From Sphingopyxis sp. HIX (GTDB lineage: Bacteria; Pseudomonadota; Alphaproteobacteria; Sphingomonadales; Sphingomonadaceae), in assembly GCF_001468285.1 (NCBI RefSeq), contig NZ_LNSB01000026.1:1-64000 (forward strand): a DNA stretch of 64,000 bases. Direction: 5' to 3'. Below the pieces are notes generated by a model. It did not search any database. It worked only from the letters and a program-made list of their open reading frames with translations, and had not been told where the DNA came from. The first letter of the stretch is position 1, and every line of letters begins with the position of its first letter. Of this stretch, positions 33,399 to 42,328 are shown in pieces. The translations under genes and the position numbers were made by a program.

Positions 33399-34423
33399 CG
33401 TCCCTCGACCGCGCGGAGGATGGTGCCGAGCGGGATCAGCTTGAAATTCTGCGGCGCCTTTTCGTCCGCATCGTTGCGGTTCTTGCCGTCCTGCGCCGCG
33501 AACAGCCCGCCGGGCCAGTCCTTGCCGAAATCGCCGGGGTGCAGCGCGATGCCGTCGGTGTCCTCGGTGCCGTCGATCGGCCCGCCCGCGATGCGGAAGG
33601 CGCCGACATAAGAAGCATCGGGCAGGCGGAAGACCGCGATGCTGTTGTCGCCCTGGCTCGACGCGAAGAGCAGCCCGCCGTCCTTGCCGCGCGGCAGGAT
33701 CGCGAGCCCCTCGGCGTCCTTGTGCAGGCGCACGCCGTCGACGTCGGCGATCTTCACGGGAGTCATCGCGCGGCCGGGCGATGTGTCGAAGCGCCACAGC
33801 GCGACCTTGTCCTCGGCGACATAGAGCCGGCCGGTGCGGTCGTCGGCGACGCAGCCCTCGCTGCGGCTCTTGAGGTCGAAGCGGCGGATCACCTTGCCGG
33901 TTACGGGGACTTGCGACAGGTCGAGCGCGATCTGCTCGATCACCCCCTCCTTGTGGACCATGAAGGCGTCGACCTGCTTGCCGCGGCGGTGGAGGCAGAG
34001 GCCGTAAGCCTGCCCCTCGGGCGAGGCGATGGTACCGATCGGGATCAAGGTCGGCGCTTCGGGGTCGAGGCGGAAGAGGTGGAGGCGCGGCACATCCTTG
34101 TCGCTGCGGTCCGACGCGGCGACGAGCACGCCCTTCCTGCCCGCGATGCTGATATCGGGGCGCAGGTCGACATTGTTGAGGTCGCCGAGCGGCTGGAAGC
34201 TCAGCAGCCGGCCCGACAGGTCGTGGATCGCTAGGCCGGCCTTCTTGTCGGTCGACAGGATCAGGCTCTTCGCGGGATCCTTCGGGTTGCGCCAGATCGC
34301 GGGGTCGTCGGCGGTATCGCCCTTGCTCGCGGTGACCGGCTGCGTTTCGACGCGCGCGGGCACTTCGGGGAGCGGGGCCGGCGGCGCGGCGAGCAGCGCC
34401 GCGAAAAGGAGGGTGTGGGGCAT
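33395..34423 (-). CDS. Beta-propeller phytase (3-phytase)
   Basis: A 342-residue secreted protein with a signal peptide (MPHTLLFAALLAAPPAPLPEVPA) and the six-bladed phytase propeller. Diagnostic segments are GDTADDPAIWRNPKDPAKSL, the EGCVADD and KDAEGLAIL Ca-binding blades, and GTEDTDGIALHPGDFG. It would release phosphate from Ca-phytate in the periplasm or outside. The terminal stops of this gene and the MHYT gene share bases (CTAG), so transcription runs convergently. It is divergent from the antiporter gene. Confidence 0.92.
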   Translation of the reverse strand: MPHTLLFAALLAAPPAPLPEVPARVETQPVTASKGDTADDPAIWRNPKDPAKSLILSTDKKAGLAIHDLSGRLLSFQPLGDLNNVDLRPDISIAGRKGVLVAASDRSDKDVPRLHLFRLDPEAPTLIPIGTIASPEGQAYGLCLHRRGKQVDAFMVHKEGVIEQIALDLSQVPVTGKVIRRFDLKSRSEGCVADDRTGRLYVAEDKVALWRFDTSPGRAMTPVKIADVDGVRLHKDAEGLAILPRGKDGGLLFASSQGDNSIAVFRLPDASYVGAFRIAGGPIDGTEDTDGIALHPGDFGKDWPGGLFAAQDGKNRNDADEKAPQNFKLIPLGTILRAVEGR

Positions 34424-34531
34424 GGGGAGCGCCTTGGTTGCTGCGGGGGTAACGGGCGGGAGGTGCGGCGGTTGCATCTTTTTGCGCCGCACAACTTGAC
34501 CCCTCACGCCCCCGCCCTTTACGCTCCCCCC

Positions 34532-36172
34532 ATGCCACACGACACGACCCTTATCGGCACGGTCGTGGCCGGCCTCGGGGTTGCCTTCCTGATGGGCGCG
34601 CTTGCGCACCGGCTGCGGATTTCACCGATCGCGGGCTATCTGCTCGCGGGGATCCTCGTTGGTCCCTTCACCCCGGGTTTCGTCGCCGACACGGGGCTGG
34701 CGATGCAGCTCGCCGAGATCGGCGTGATCCTGCTGATGTTCGGGGTGGGCCTGCATTTTTCGCTGAAAGACCTGCTCTCGGTGCGCAAGATCGCGGTGCC
34801 CGGCGCGGTGCTGCAGATCGCGGTCGCGACCGCGCTCGGGCTTATGCTCGGGCTGTGGCTCGGCTGGTCGATCGAAGGGAGCGCGGTCTTCGGGCTGGCG
34901 CTGTCGGTCGCCTCGACCGTGGTGCTGCTGCGGGCCTTGCAGGCGCGCGACATGGTCGAGACCGAGAAAGGGCGGATCGCGGTCGGCTGGCTGATCGTCG
35001 AGGACCTCGTCATGGTGCTCGCGCTGGTGCTGCTGCCCGCGATGTTCGGCGACCGCGGCGACGAGGCCAATGGCGCGGGGATGCTGCAATCGGCGGGGAT
35101 CGTGCTGGTCAAGGTCGTGGGTTTCGTCGCCTTCATGTTCCTGATCGCGCGGCGGGTGCTGCCGTGGGTGCTCCACTGGGTCGCGCATTCGGGATCGCGC
35201 GAGCTGTTCCGCCTCGCGGTGCTCGCGATCGCGCTGGGGGTCGCCTTCGGCGCGGCGGTGATCTTCGACGTGAGCTTCGCGCTCGGCGCCTTCTTCGCCG
35301 GCATGATCCTCGGCGAGACGCAGCTCAGCCGCCGCGCCGCCGAGGAGACGCTGCCGCTGCGCGACGCTTTTGCGGTGCTCTTCTTCGTGTCGGTCGGCAT
35401 GCTCTTCGACCCCAAGGTGCTGATCGAGCAGCCCGGGCCGGTGCTCGCAACGGTCGCGATCATCGTCTTCGGCAAGTCGATCGCCGCCTATGCGCTGGTG
35501 CGCGCCTTCGGCCATCCCAACCAGACCGCGCTGACCGTGTCGGTCAGCCTCGCGCAGATCGGCGAATTCTCCTTCATCCTCGCGGGGCTCGGCGTCGGGC
35601 TCGAGGTGCTGCCCGAGACCGGGCGCGACCTGATCCTCGCGGGCGCGCTGCTGTCGATCCTCTTCAACCCGATCTTCTTCACCCTGATGGTCAAGCGCAT
35701 CCGCGCCGACGAGCCGCCGGAGCCCGAGGCGACGGACGCCGCCGACGTCCCCGCGCCGTGCAACGCCGGGGTGGTGCTGATCGGCTACGGCCGCGTCGGC
35801 AGCCATATCGGCTCGCTGATCTGCGGGCGCGGCGAGGGGCTGACGGTGATCGAGGACCAGAAGGATATGGCCGCGGCGGCCGCAGCGGCGGGTGCGACGG
35901 TGATCGTCGGCGACGCGACCAAGGACAGCGTGCTGCGGCAGGCGGGGATCGAGGACGCGTCGACGCTGCTCATCGCGATCCCCGAGGGGGTCGAGGCGGG
36001 TGCGGTGGTGCGCAAGGCGCGCGCGATCAACCCGAAACTGGTGATCGTCGCGCGCGCGCATTCGGACGAGGAGGTCGCCGATCTCGTGCGCCGCGGCGCG
36101 GATCATGTGGTGATGGCCGAGCGCGAGACCGCGGCGCGGATGGCCGAACGGGCGATGCTGACGTTGGCTTGA
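34532..36172 (+). CDS. KefB/YbaL-type monovalent cation:proton antiporter
   Basis: A 546-residue CPA2-family transporter. About twelve membrane helices (residues 5-385) are followed by a cytosolic TrkA-N domain with the nucleotide-binding VVLIGYGRVGSHIG. The residues GYLLAGILVGP and ALSVASTVVLLRAL are typical. The C-terminal TrkA-C domain is absent. It probably exchanges K+ for H+ under NAD(H) or glutathione control; the cation is inferred from family. The ATG at 34532 (MPHDTTLIG) is the first with hydrophobic N-terminal sequence. Confidence 0.92.
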   Translation: MPHDTTLIGTVVAGLGVAFLMGALAHRLRISPIAGYLLAGILVGPFTPGFVADTGLAMQLAEIGVILLMFGVGLHFSLKDLLSVRKIAVPGAVLQIAVATALGLMLGLWLGWSIEGSAVFGLALSVASTVVLLRALQARDMVETEKGRIAVGWLIVEDLVMVLALVLLPAMFGDRGDEANGAGMLQSAGIVLVKVVGFVAFMFLIARRVLPWVLHWVAHSGSRELFRLAVLAIALGVAFGAAVIFDVSFALGAFFAGMILGETQLSRRAAEETLPLRDAFAVLFFVSVGMLFDPKVLIEQPGPVLATVAIIVFGKSIAAYALVRAFGHPNQTALTVSVSLAQIGEFSFILAGLGVGLEVLPETGRDLILAGALLSILFNPIFFTLMVKRIRADEPPEPEATDAADVPAPCNAGVVLIGYGRVGSHIGSLICGRGEGLTVIEDQKDMAAAAAAAGATVIVGDATKDSVLRQAGIEDASTLLIAIPEGVEAGAVVRKARAINPKLVIVARAHSDEEVADLVRRGADHVVMAERETAARMAERAMLTLA

Positions 36173-36300
36173 AGCCCCTCCCCTTCAGGGGAGGGGTTGG
36201 GGTGGGGCGTGCCAGGTAGCGCAAGGCCTCAGGGCCCCACCCGCTGCGACTAACGAACAAGTTCGTAAGTCTCGCTGCCCTCCCCTGAAGGGGAGGGCTT
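36172..36300. repeat. Intergenic inverted repeat, family R6
   Basis: The left arm AAGCCCCTCCCCTTCAGGGG (36172-36191, itself hairpin-forming) pairs with the right arm around CCCCTGAAGGGGAGGGCTT (36282-36300). A third hairpin (ACGAACAAGTTCGT) sits in the core. It lies between the antiporter and recQ genes. Confidence 0.8.
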
Positions 36301-36334
36301 GGTTTCCTGCCGCAAACTTCCTATCGCCGCCCTT

Positions 36335-38113
36335 ATGTCCGCCGACGCCCTCTTCCCACTCCTCAAATCGACCTTCGGCTTCGACCATTTCCGCGGGAAA
36401 CAGGGCGATGTCGTCGACCGCGTCATGGCGGGGCAGCGCACGCTCGCGGTCATGCCGACCGGCGCGGGCAAGTCGCTCACCTACCAGCTGCCCGCCGTGG
36501 CGCTCGACGGTTGCGTCGTCGTCGTCTCGCCCTTGATCGCGCTGATGCACGACCAGCTGCGCGGCGCGCGCGCGGCGGGGATTCGCGCGGCGTCGCTGAC
36601 CAGCGTCGATGCCGATTTCGCCGACACGCGCCAGGCCTATCGCGACGGCCAGCTCGACCTCCTCTATATCGCGCCCGAACGCGCGACGGGCGAAGGGTTC
36701 CGCTCGCTGATGGAGGCGCGGTGCCCGGCGCTCTTCGCGATCGACGAGGCGCATTGCGTCAGCGAATGGGGGCATGATTTCCGCCCCGACTACCGCCTGC
36801 TCCGGCCCTTGCTCGACGCCTTTCCCGAAGTGCCGCGGCTCGCGCTGACCGCCACCGCCGACAAGCACACGCGCGAGGATATCCTCGTCCAGCTCGGCAT
36901 TCCGGCGGACGGCCTGATCCTCGCGGGCTTCGACCGGCCGAACATCCGCTATGCGATCCGCCCGCGGATCGGCGCGGCGAAGCAGCTCGCCGATTTCATC
37001 GCCGCCAATCCGGGCCCCGGCATCGTCTATTGCCCGACGCGCGACGGCACCGAGCGCATGGCCGAGAAGCTCGCCGCCGCGACGGGGCGGCCGGTGTCGG
37101 CCTATCACGCCGGGCTCGACCCCGAGCGGCGCGCGCGCGTCCAGCACGACTTCGTCGCGTCGGAGGACGGCATCGTCACCGCGACGGTCGCCTTCGGCAT
37201 GGGGATCGACAAGCCCGACGTGCGCTTCGTCGCGCATGCCGGCCTGCCCAAATCGATCGAGGCCTATTATCAGGAGACGGGGCGCGGCGGGCGCGACGGC
37301 GACCCCGCCGAGACGCTGATGCTGTGGGGCGCCGAAGATTTTGCGCGCGCGCGGATGCGGCTCGGCGAGCTGCCCGAGGCGCGCGTCGCGGGCGAACGCG
37401 CGCGTTTGAACGCGATGGCGGCGCTGGTCGAGACGAGCGAATGCCGCCGCGCCTTGCTGCTCCGCCATTTCGGCGAGAGCCCGCCGGTGAGCTGCGGCAA
37501 TTGCGACAATTGCCTCGAACCCCCGGCGCGGATCGACGCGACGGTGCTGGCGCAGAAACTGCTCTCGGCGGTCTATCGCACCGGACAGAGCTTCGGCGCG
37601 GGGCATGTCGAGGCGGTGCTCACCGGGCGCAGCGACGAACGCATCGCGCAGCGTGGCCACGACAAATTGTCGGTCTTCGGTATCGTCGCGGGCGACGAGG
37701 CGCGGCTGATCAAGCCGCTGGTGCGTACGCTGGTCGCGCGCGAGGCGCTCGAGACCACCGAGCATGGCGGGCTGATGTTCGGCCCCGCCGCGCGCGCGAT
37801 GATGAAGGGCGAGGTGTCCGTGACGATCGCCGAGCCCCCCGCGCGGCGCACGCGGCGCGAGCGCGGCGGCGGCGCGGGGGCGGCCGCGAACCCGGTGGGC
37901 GATCCCCTGTTCGAGGCCCTGCGCGCGACGCGGCGCGAGCTGGCCGCCGAGGCCGGCGTGCCGCCTTATGTGGTGTTCCACGATGCGGTGCTGCGCGCGA
38001 TGGCGGCGGACCGGCCCGACAGCCTGCACGCGATGGGCACGATCCCAGGGGTGGGCGCGAAAAAGCTTGAGGCGTGGGGCGATGCGTTCCTGGCGGTGAT
38101 CCGGCAGTTTTGA
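36335..38113 (+). CDS. recQ: ATP-dependent DNA helicase RecQ
   Basis: A 592-residue 3'-5' helicase. Walker A is MPTGAGKSLTYQLP, the DExH box IDEAHCVSEWGHDFRPDY, and motif VI QETGRGGRDG. The RecQ zinc site CRRALL...SCGNCDNC is followed by a winged-helix region. A C-terminal HRDC domain (about 520-592, FEALRATRRELAAE...VGAKKLEAWG) is present. It acts in recombination repair and replication-fork processing. Confidence 0.96.
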   Translation: MSADALFPLLKSTFGFDHFRGKQGDVVDRVMAGQRTLAVMPTGAGKSLTYQLPAVALDGCVVVVSPLIALMHDQLRGARAAGIRAASLTSVDADFADTRQAYRDGQLDLLYIAPERATGEGFRSLMEARCPALFAIDEAHCVSEWGHDFRPDYRLLRPLLDAFPEVPRLALTATADKHTREDILVQLGIPADGLILAGFDRPNIRYAIRPRIGAAKQLADFIAANPGPGIVYCPTRDGTERMAEKLAAATGRPVSAYHAGLDPERRARVQHDFVASEDGIVTATVAFGMGIDKPDVRFVAHAGLPKSIEAYYQETGRGGRDGDPAETLMLWGAEDFARARMRLGELPEARVAGERARLNAMAALVETSECRRALLLRHFGESPPVSCGNCDNCLEPPARIDATVLAQKLLSAVYRTGQSFGAGHVEAVLTGRSDERIAQRGHDKLSVFGIVAGDEARLIKPLVRTLVAREALETTEHGGLMFGPAARAMMKGEVSVTIAEPPARRTRRERGGGAGAAANPVGDPLFEALRATRRELAAEAGVPPYVVFHDAVLRAMAADRPDSLHAMGTIPGVGAKKLEAWGDAFLAVIRQF

Positions 38114-38119
38114 ATTCCG

Positions 38120-38372
38120 TTTCGCGCAAAGACGCGAAGACGCAAAGAAGAAGAAATTTCGCACAAAGCCACGAAGCCACAAAGGGGCTTGCCCTCATCC
38201 GTTCGTGCTGAGCTTGTCGAAGCACCGTCCTTCTCTTCGGGGTCGCGAAGAAAGAACGGCCCTTCGACAAGCTCAGGGCAAACGGGGTTGGGGAGCCTTC
38301 TTTGTGGCTTCGTGGCTTTGTGCGAGTTTCCCCTTCTGTCCTTTTCTTCGCGCCTTTACGCCTTTGCGTGAG
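38120..38372. repeat. Triply nested inverted repeat (R1 > R1 variant > R2)
   Basis: Outer arms are 38120-38150 and 38345-38372, middle arms 38157-38184 (TTTCGCACAAAGCCACGAAG...) and 38300-38326, and inner arms 38199-38228 (CCGTTCGTGCTGAGCTTGTC...) and 38255-38285. The three pairs are concentric. The element accounts for most of the 361-bp gap after recQ. No gene is seen in the gap. Confidence 0.88.
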
Positions 38373-38474
38373 ATAAATCGGCACCGTCCCCACCGCCCAA
38401 ACCAGCCGCCCGATTGACAGCGCCCCGCGCCCGCCGCATCAGCAGGCCATGGGTCGCGGCCTTCGGAGCCTGCC

Positions 38475-39470
38475 ATGCTGCGCTATGCCCTGCCGCTGAT
38501 CCCCGCCTTGTTTTTTGCCCTTCCCGCTACCGCCCAGGACGATGCCCCGCTCACCGCCGAGGCGGCGATGCGCTGCGGGGTGCTCAACAGCCTGATGGGG
38601 GTGCTCGAAGAGGGCGACGCCGAGAAGAGTCGCGCGCGCAACGCGATCGCCTTGACCTGGTTCAGCCTCGCCAACGACATGCGGCACGTCGATGAGGCGG
38701 AGCGCAAGGCGACCTTCGACCGCGTCCACAATGAGGAAGGCGAGGCGGTGGTCGCGCTGCCCGCCGAGGGGGAGGCGCGCGCCGAGCATCTGTTGCAGCG
38801 GCTCGATGCCTGCGACGAGCTCAAATATGCAAATGCGCCCGCCTATCGGTCGATGGCCGATTTCCTCGCCACCGCCGACGCCGCGCAATTCGCGGGCGAT
38901 GCGGCGCTGCGGCGGCAGGGCAAGGAGCCGCCGCCGATCCCCGAAAAGGATCTGGGCTTCGGCGACGGCTGGACCTTCCAGTCGCGCGGCAACGATTGCA
39001 CCGCGGTGAAGATGTTGAATCCCGACCTCGAGCTCAGGCTCGGCTTCAACAATTTCGAGGATGGCGCGGTGTGGCTCACCGGGTCCAAGCTGCCGCCCTT
39101 TCCCGACGAGGATATCGACGCCGCGGTCGCCAAGCACGACCGGGGCGCGGTCGAGGACGAGGCGGCGGCGAGCGCGGACGGCATTCCCGTCTACGTCTAT
39201 GCGCCCGGCGTGACCTACGCCAATTATCCGGGCACCGCGCTGTTCGTCGACGGCAAGATCGCGGCGCGCATCGTTTATGGCGCGACCGAGCAGGGCGAGA
39301 CCGCCTATCGCATCGGCCATCTGCAAGGCTGGATCTGGCCGAAGCTCAAGGCGGGCAAGGAACTCCGCGCCAAGGTGCTGGGCAAGGAAGTCGGCGTGGT
39401 CCAGCTTCGCGCCGCGGGCGGGCTGTGGGCCGAGATGCAGGCCTGCATCGACCAATATCCCGAGGGGTAG
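38475..39470 (+). CDS. Secreted hypothetical protein
   Basis: A 331-residue protein with a signal peptide (MLRYALPLIPALFFALPATAQ) and no membrane segment thereafter. Residues 22-140 are helical and acidic, and 160-331 look beta-rich. Four Cys residues could form disulfides (MRCGVL, DACDEL, GNDCTAV, MQACIDQ). I recognise no family. It stands alone between two large repeats. Confidence 0.75.
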   Translation: MLRYALPLIPALFFALPATAQDDAPLTAEAAMRCGVLNSLMGVLEEGDAEKSRARNAIALTWFSLANDMRHVDEAERKATFDRVHNEEGEAVVALPAEGEARAEHLLQRLDACDELKYANAPAYRSMADFLATADAAQFAGDAALRRQGKEPPPIPEKDLGFGDGWTFQSRGNDCTAVKMLNPDLELRLGFNNFEDGAVWLTGSKLPPFPDEDIDAAVAKHDRGAVEDEAAASADGIPVYVYAPGVTYANYPGTALFVDGKIAARIVYGATEQGETAYRIGHLQGWIWPKLKAGKELRAKVLGKEVGVVQLRAAGGLWAEMQACIDQYPEG

Positions 39471-39504
39471 GGGGCGGTTGCGGGGTTGGGTTCTTGCAAG
39501 AATG

Positions 39505-39725
39505 ATCTCACGCAAAGGCGCAAAGGCGCGAAGAAGAAAAATCTCACACAAAGACACGAAGAGGGCGTGCGCCGACGCTCGCGGCGGCTTGTCGCCGCAG
39601 GCGACCTTCAAAAAGGCGCTTCGCGCGGGTTCTGGCGCGTCGGGCCGTGGCGTCGACCGCCCTCTTTGTGTCTTCGTGTGAGTCCTTTTTTCCTTCTCTT
39701 TGCGCCTTCGCGCCTTTGCGTGAGA
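39505..39725. repeat. Doubly nested R1-type repeat
   Basis: The outer arms 39505-39535 (ATCTCACGCAAAGGCGCAAA...) and 39696-39725 enclose the inner arms 39541-39564 and 39660-39682 (CCCTCTTTGTGTCTTCGTGT...). It occupies about half of the 435-bp gap before urcA; the remainder holds the putative operator at 39782-39804. Confidence 0.85.
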
Positions 39726-39781
39726 CAAAAAAGAACCGGCCTCGCCGCACCGGCCAACAGCCGATCGACAAACCCGCACCC

Positions 39782-39804
39782 GCCGATTCCGAAACGGGCT
39801 AGCC
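39782..39804. promoter_or_regulatory. Candidate regulator site upstream of urcA (copy A)
   Basis: The site begins GCCGATTCCGAAACGGGC and ends TAGCC. It matches 20 of 23 bases of the site at 41286-41308, which precedes the sterol desaturase gene. The two copies flank the urcA-AraC gene pair. Binding by the encoded AraC-type regulator is inference. Confidence 0.5.
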
Positions 39805-39905
39805 GATTTCCAAACCCGCCGCGATTTGCGGCGCGCCCTGCTGCACCTCCTCCCCATCGGCGCTCTCCCCTCTTGTCCGGCGCCGGTGATCGAAGGAGCA
39901 AGACC

Positions 39906-40208
39906 ATGAAATATACGATCCTCACCAGCCTGTTCGTCGCCGCGGCAACGCTGTCCCCTATGGCGCTCGCCGCCGAGCCCACCGCGACGCTGCGGATCGA
40001 TCTGACCGGCATCGACCTCGCCACCCCGCGCGGGGCCGAGGCGGCAGAGCGGCGGATCGACCGCGCGGTCGCGGCCTTTTGCCGCAACGATGTCGAGCAT
40101 CTGAGCTTCGGCGCCCGCCGCGCCGCGCGCTTATGCCGCGAGAGCGTCCAGCGCGACGCGCTCGCGCAGCTCGACAGCCGCCGGACGCAGCAACTGGCGG
40201 CGCGCTGA
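39906..40208 (+). CDS. UrcA family protein
   Basis: A 100-residue secreted protein with a signal peptide (to about residue 23, LSPMALAAEP). The mature part has the UrcA signature: TLRIDLTGIDLATPRGAEAAERRIDRAV, AFCRND and RLCRESVQRDAL, with two conserved Cys likely disulfide bonded. UrcA proteins are small, of unknown function and expanded in Sphingomonadales. A GGAG ribosome-binding site precedes the ATG. It lies 21 bp upstream of the AraC-type regulator. Confidence 0.85.
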   Translation: MKYTILTSLFVAAATLSPMALAAEPTATLRIDLTGIDLATPRGAEAAERRIDRAVAAFCRNDVEHLSFGARRAARLCRESVQRDALAQLDSRRTQQLAAR

Positions 40209-40229
40209 GACCTGCGTTAGCAGGCGGCG

Positions 40230-41306
40230 ATGGCGATGCTCGACCTTTTCGATGCGCTGATTCGCGGCGGCGGCATAGCGTTGTTCCTGCTGTGGATCGC
40301 GCTCCTGTGGCGCGACCACCGCGCGGTCGCGGCGGCGCGCGTCGCGATCGCGATGAACGTCACGATCATCGCCTACCTCCTGTCGGGCTTGTTCAAGCCG
40401 CACGGCACGGGGCAATATCCGTACATCGTCTTCGACATGCTGTCGGTGATGGTCCCGGCGCTGTTCTGGCTGTTCGCGCGGCTGTGGTTCGACGACCGCG
40501 CGCAGATCGGCTGGCGCAGCTGGTGTCCGGTGCTCGCCTTCGCCGCGCTGCCGCTCGCGCAGGCGGGGCTGATCGCGGCGACCGGGCGTTACAGCTGGGA
40601 AATCTGGGCGGTCGTGCGCATCGGCATGTTCGGCTTCGCGCTCGCGGGCATGTGGATCGCGTGGCGCGGGCGGACGACCGATCTTGTGGAAGCGCGGCGC
40701 GGGTTCCGGCTAGGGCTGATATGCGCGATCGGTGGTTTCATCCTGCTCGTGACCTTCGTCGAGATGTTCCACAACCGGCAGGACGGCCACGAGGTCTGGC
40801 GCGCGGTGACGCTCGCCGCGATCTTCGTGGCGACCTTCGTCGTGTCGATCACCCTTTACCGCTTCCGGTCCGCCGAGCTGTTCGCCGCGCCCGATGCGAC
40901 GGCCCCGCCCGAGCGGTCGCGCCCGCCCGCGGCGCCGTCGTCGCTCGCGCAGCGGCTGATCGCGCTGATGGCCGAGGAGCGCGCGTACCGCGCCGAGGGC
41001 TTTTCGATCGCGATGCTTGCCGCCCGGCTCGGCGAGCCCGAATATCGCGTGCGCCGCGCGATCAACGGCGAGATGGGGTTTCGCAACTTCACGGCTTTCC
41101 TGAACGGCTTTCGCCTCGACGAGGTACGCGCCGCGCTCGCCGATGCCGCGCAGCGCGAGGTGCCGATCCTGACGATCGCGCTCGACGCGGGCTTCGGCTC
41201 GCTCGGCCCGTTCAACCGCGCCTTCCGCGACGCCGAGCGCATGACGCCGAGCGAATATCGTCAAGAAGCATTGGCGCGACGCCTCGCCGATTCCGGAATC
41301 GGCTAG
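40230..41306 (+). CDS. Membrane-integrated AraC-family transcriptional regulator
   Basis: A 358-residue protein with seven predicted helices in residues about 12-215 and a C-terminal AraC-type double helix-turn-helix (about 240-350; ARLGEPEYRVRRAINGEMGF and LTIALDAGFGSLGPFNRAFRDAERMTPSEYR). The receptor-like membrane half suggests direct sensing of an envelope or lipophilic signal. Its last codons overlap a perfect 18-bp palindrome, a possible operator for the downstream gene. Likely targets are urcA and the sterol desaturase (inference). Confidence 0.88.
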   Translation: MAMLDLFDALIRGGGIALFLLWIALLWRDHRAVAAARVAIAMNVTIIAYLLSGLFKPHGTGQYPYIVFDMLSVMVPALFWLFARLWFDDRAQIGWRSWCPVLAFAALPLAQAGLIAATGRYSWEIWAVVRIGMFGFALAGMWIAWRGRTTDLVEARRGFRLGLICAIGGFILLVTFVEMFHNRQDGHEVWRAVTLAAIFVATFVVSITLYRFRSAELFAAPDATAPPERSRPPAAPSSLAQRLIALMAEERAYRAEGFSIAMLAARLGEPEYRVRRAINGEMGFRNFTAFLNGFRLDEVRAALADAAQREVPILTIALDAGFGSLGPFNRAFRDAERMTPSEYRQEALARRLADSGIG

Positions 41307-41308
41307 CC
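41286..41308. promoter_or_regulatory. Palindromic site upstream of the sterol desaturase (copy B)
   Basis: GCCGATTCCGGAATCGGC is a perfect 18-bp palindrome followed by TAGCC. It spans the end of the AraC-type gene, so it is also coding. It is 20/23 identical to the non-coding copy at 39782-39804, which argues that it is not merely a codon coincidence. Confidence 0.5.
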
Positions 41309-41381
41309 ATATTTGGACAGCGGGGAGCGCGCGGGGCTGCGGCGTGCTGAGGAGCGGCCTCCGATCCAGCAGGACGCCCCG

Positions 41382-42203
41382 ATGCTCGACGCCTTTCCTC
41401 CCCTCGCCAATCTGGTCCACAAGGGGCCCATCGTCTTCGCCTTCGACTTCGGGCGCTATTTCGTCGCCGCGGCGCTGGTGACCGCGGTCGTCTGGGTGCT
41501 GCGCCGCACGCGCCTTCGCACCCGCAAGATCCAGCCGCGCGAGGCCGGAATGGCCGACCGGCGGCGCGAGGTGGCGCAGTCGGTGCAGACCGTCGGGGTC
41601 TATACGTTCGTGTCGGCCTTCATCATCTGGGGCGTCGATGCCGGGGTGCTGCACCGCTTCGAGGGCAGCTATGGCTGGGCGGGCGACCTCGCGCTGCTCG
41701 GTGCGATCATCCTTGCCCATGACGCCTATTTTTATTGGGTGCACCGCGCGATGCACCATCCGGCCTTGTTCAGGACCTTCCACCGCGCGCATCATCGCTC
41801 GATCACCCCGACCCCCTGGGCGGCGTACAGCTTCGCGATCCCAGAGGCGTTCGTGATGATCGCCTTCGTGCCGATCTGGCTGTTCTTCGTGCCCACCCCG
41901 GGCTGGGTGATGCTGACCTGGATCCTGTTCCAGATATTGCGCAACGCGATGGGGCACGCGGGCTTCGAGCTCCATCCGCGCTGGTGGCTGTCGACGCCGC
42001 TTACAAGCTGGATCAACACCACGACGCACCACGACCTCCACCACAGCGGCGGCTTCAACAAGAATTACGGCCTCTATTTCACCTGGTGGGACAAATGGAT
42101 GGGGACCGAGCATCCGAAATATGCCGAGCGTTTCACCGAGGTCGTGGCCGGCGACCGCGAGGCGGCCGCAGACACCTCGCGGCCCGCACCGGTCGCCGCT
42201 TGA
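41382..42203 (+). CDS. Sterol desaturase/fatty-acid hydroxylase family protein
   Basis: A 273-residue membrane di-iron enzyme. The eight-His cluster is visible: HDAYFYWVHRAMHH, FHRAHHRS and HHDLHH. About four membrane helices surround it. Such enzymes hydroxylate or desaturate lipids, carotenoids or sterol-like hopanoids. The substrate is not evident. The ATG at 41382 is preferred to an upstream ATG that overlaps the regulatory palindrome region. A second family member lies 1.7 kb downstream. Confidence 0.9.
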   Translation: MLDAFPPLANLVHKGPIVFAFDFGRYFVAAALVTAVVWVLRRTRLRTRKIQPREAGMADRRREVAQSVQTVGVYTFVSAFIIWGVDAGVLHRFEGSYGWAGDLALLGAIILAHDAYFYWVHRAMHHPALFRTFHRAHHRSITPTPWAAYSFAIPEAFVMIAFVPIWLFFVPTPGWVMLTWILFQILRNAMGHAGFELHPRWWLSTPLTSWINTTTHHDLHHSGGFNKNYGLYFTWWDKWMGTEHPKYAERFTEVVAGDREAAADTSRPAPVAA

Positions 42204-42281
42204 ACCGGATCCGCCTTCCCGGGCGAGGGGTTCGGGGAGAGCGGTGTGGGGCGCCCCGCGCAAGGGCGCCCCGCCGTCACG

Positions 42282-42318
42282 GAGCCCGGGAGTGCCGATC
42301 GCATTCCCGGGCTCTTGC
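42282..42318 (+). terminator. Hairpin terminator after the sterol desaturase gene
   Basis: A perfect ten-base stem (GAGCCCGGGA with TCCCGGGCTC) is followed by TTGCGCCTTTT. It lies in the convergent gap before the GNAT gene; the T-run is weak. Confidence 0.65.
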
Positions 42319-42328
42319 GCCTTTTGAT

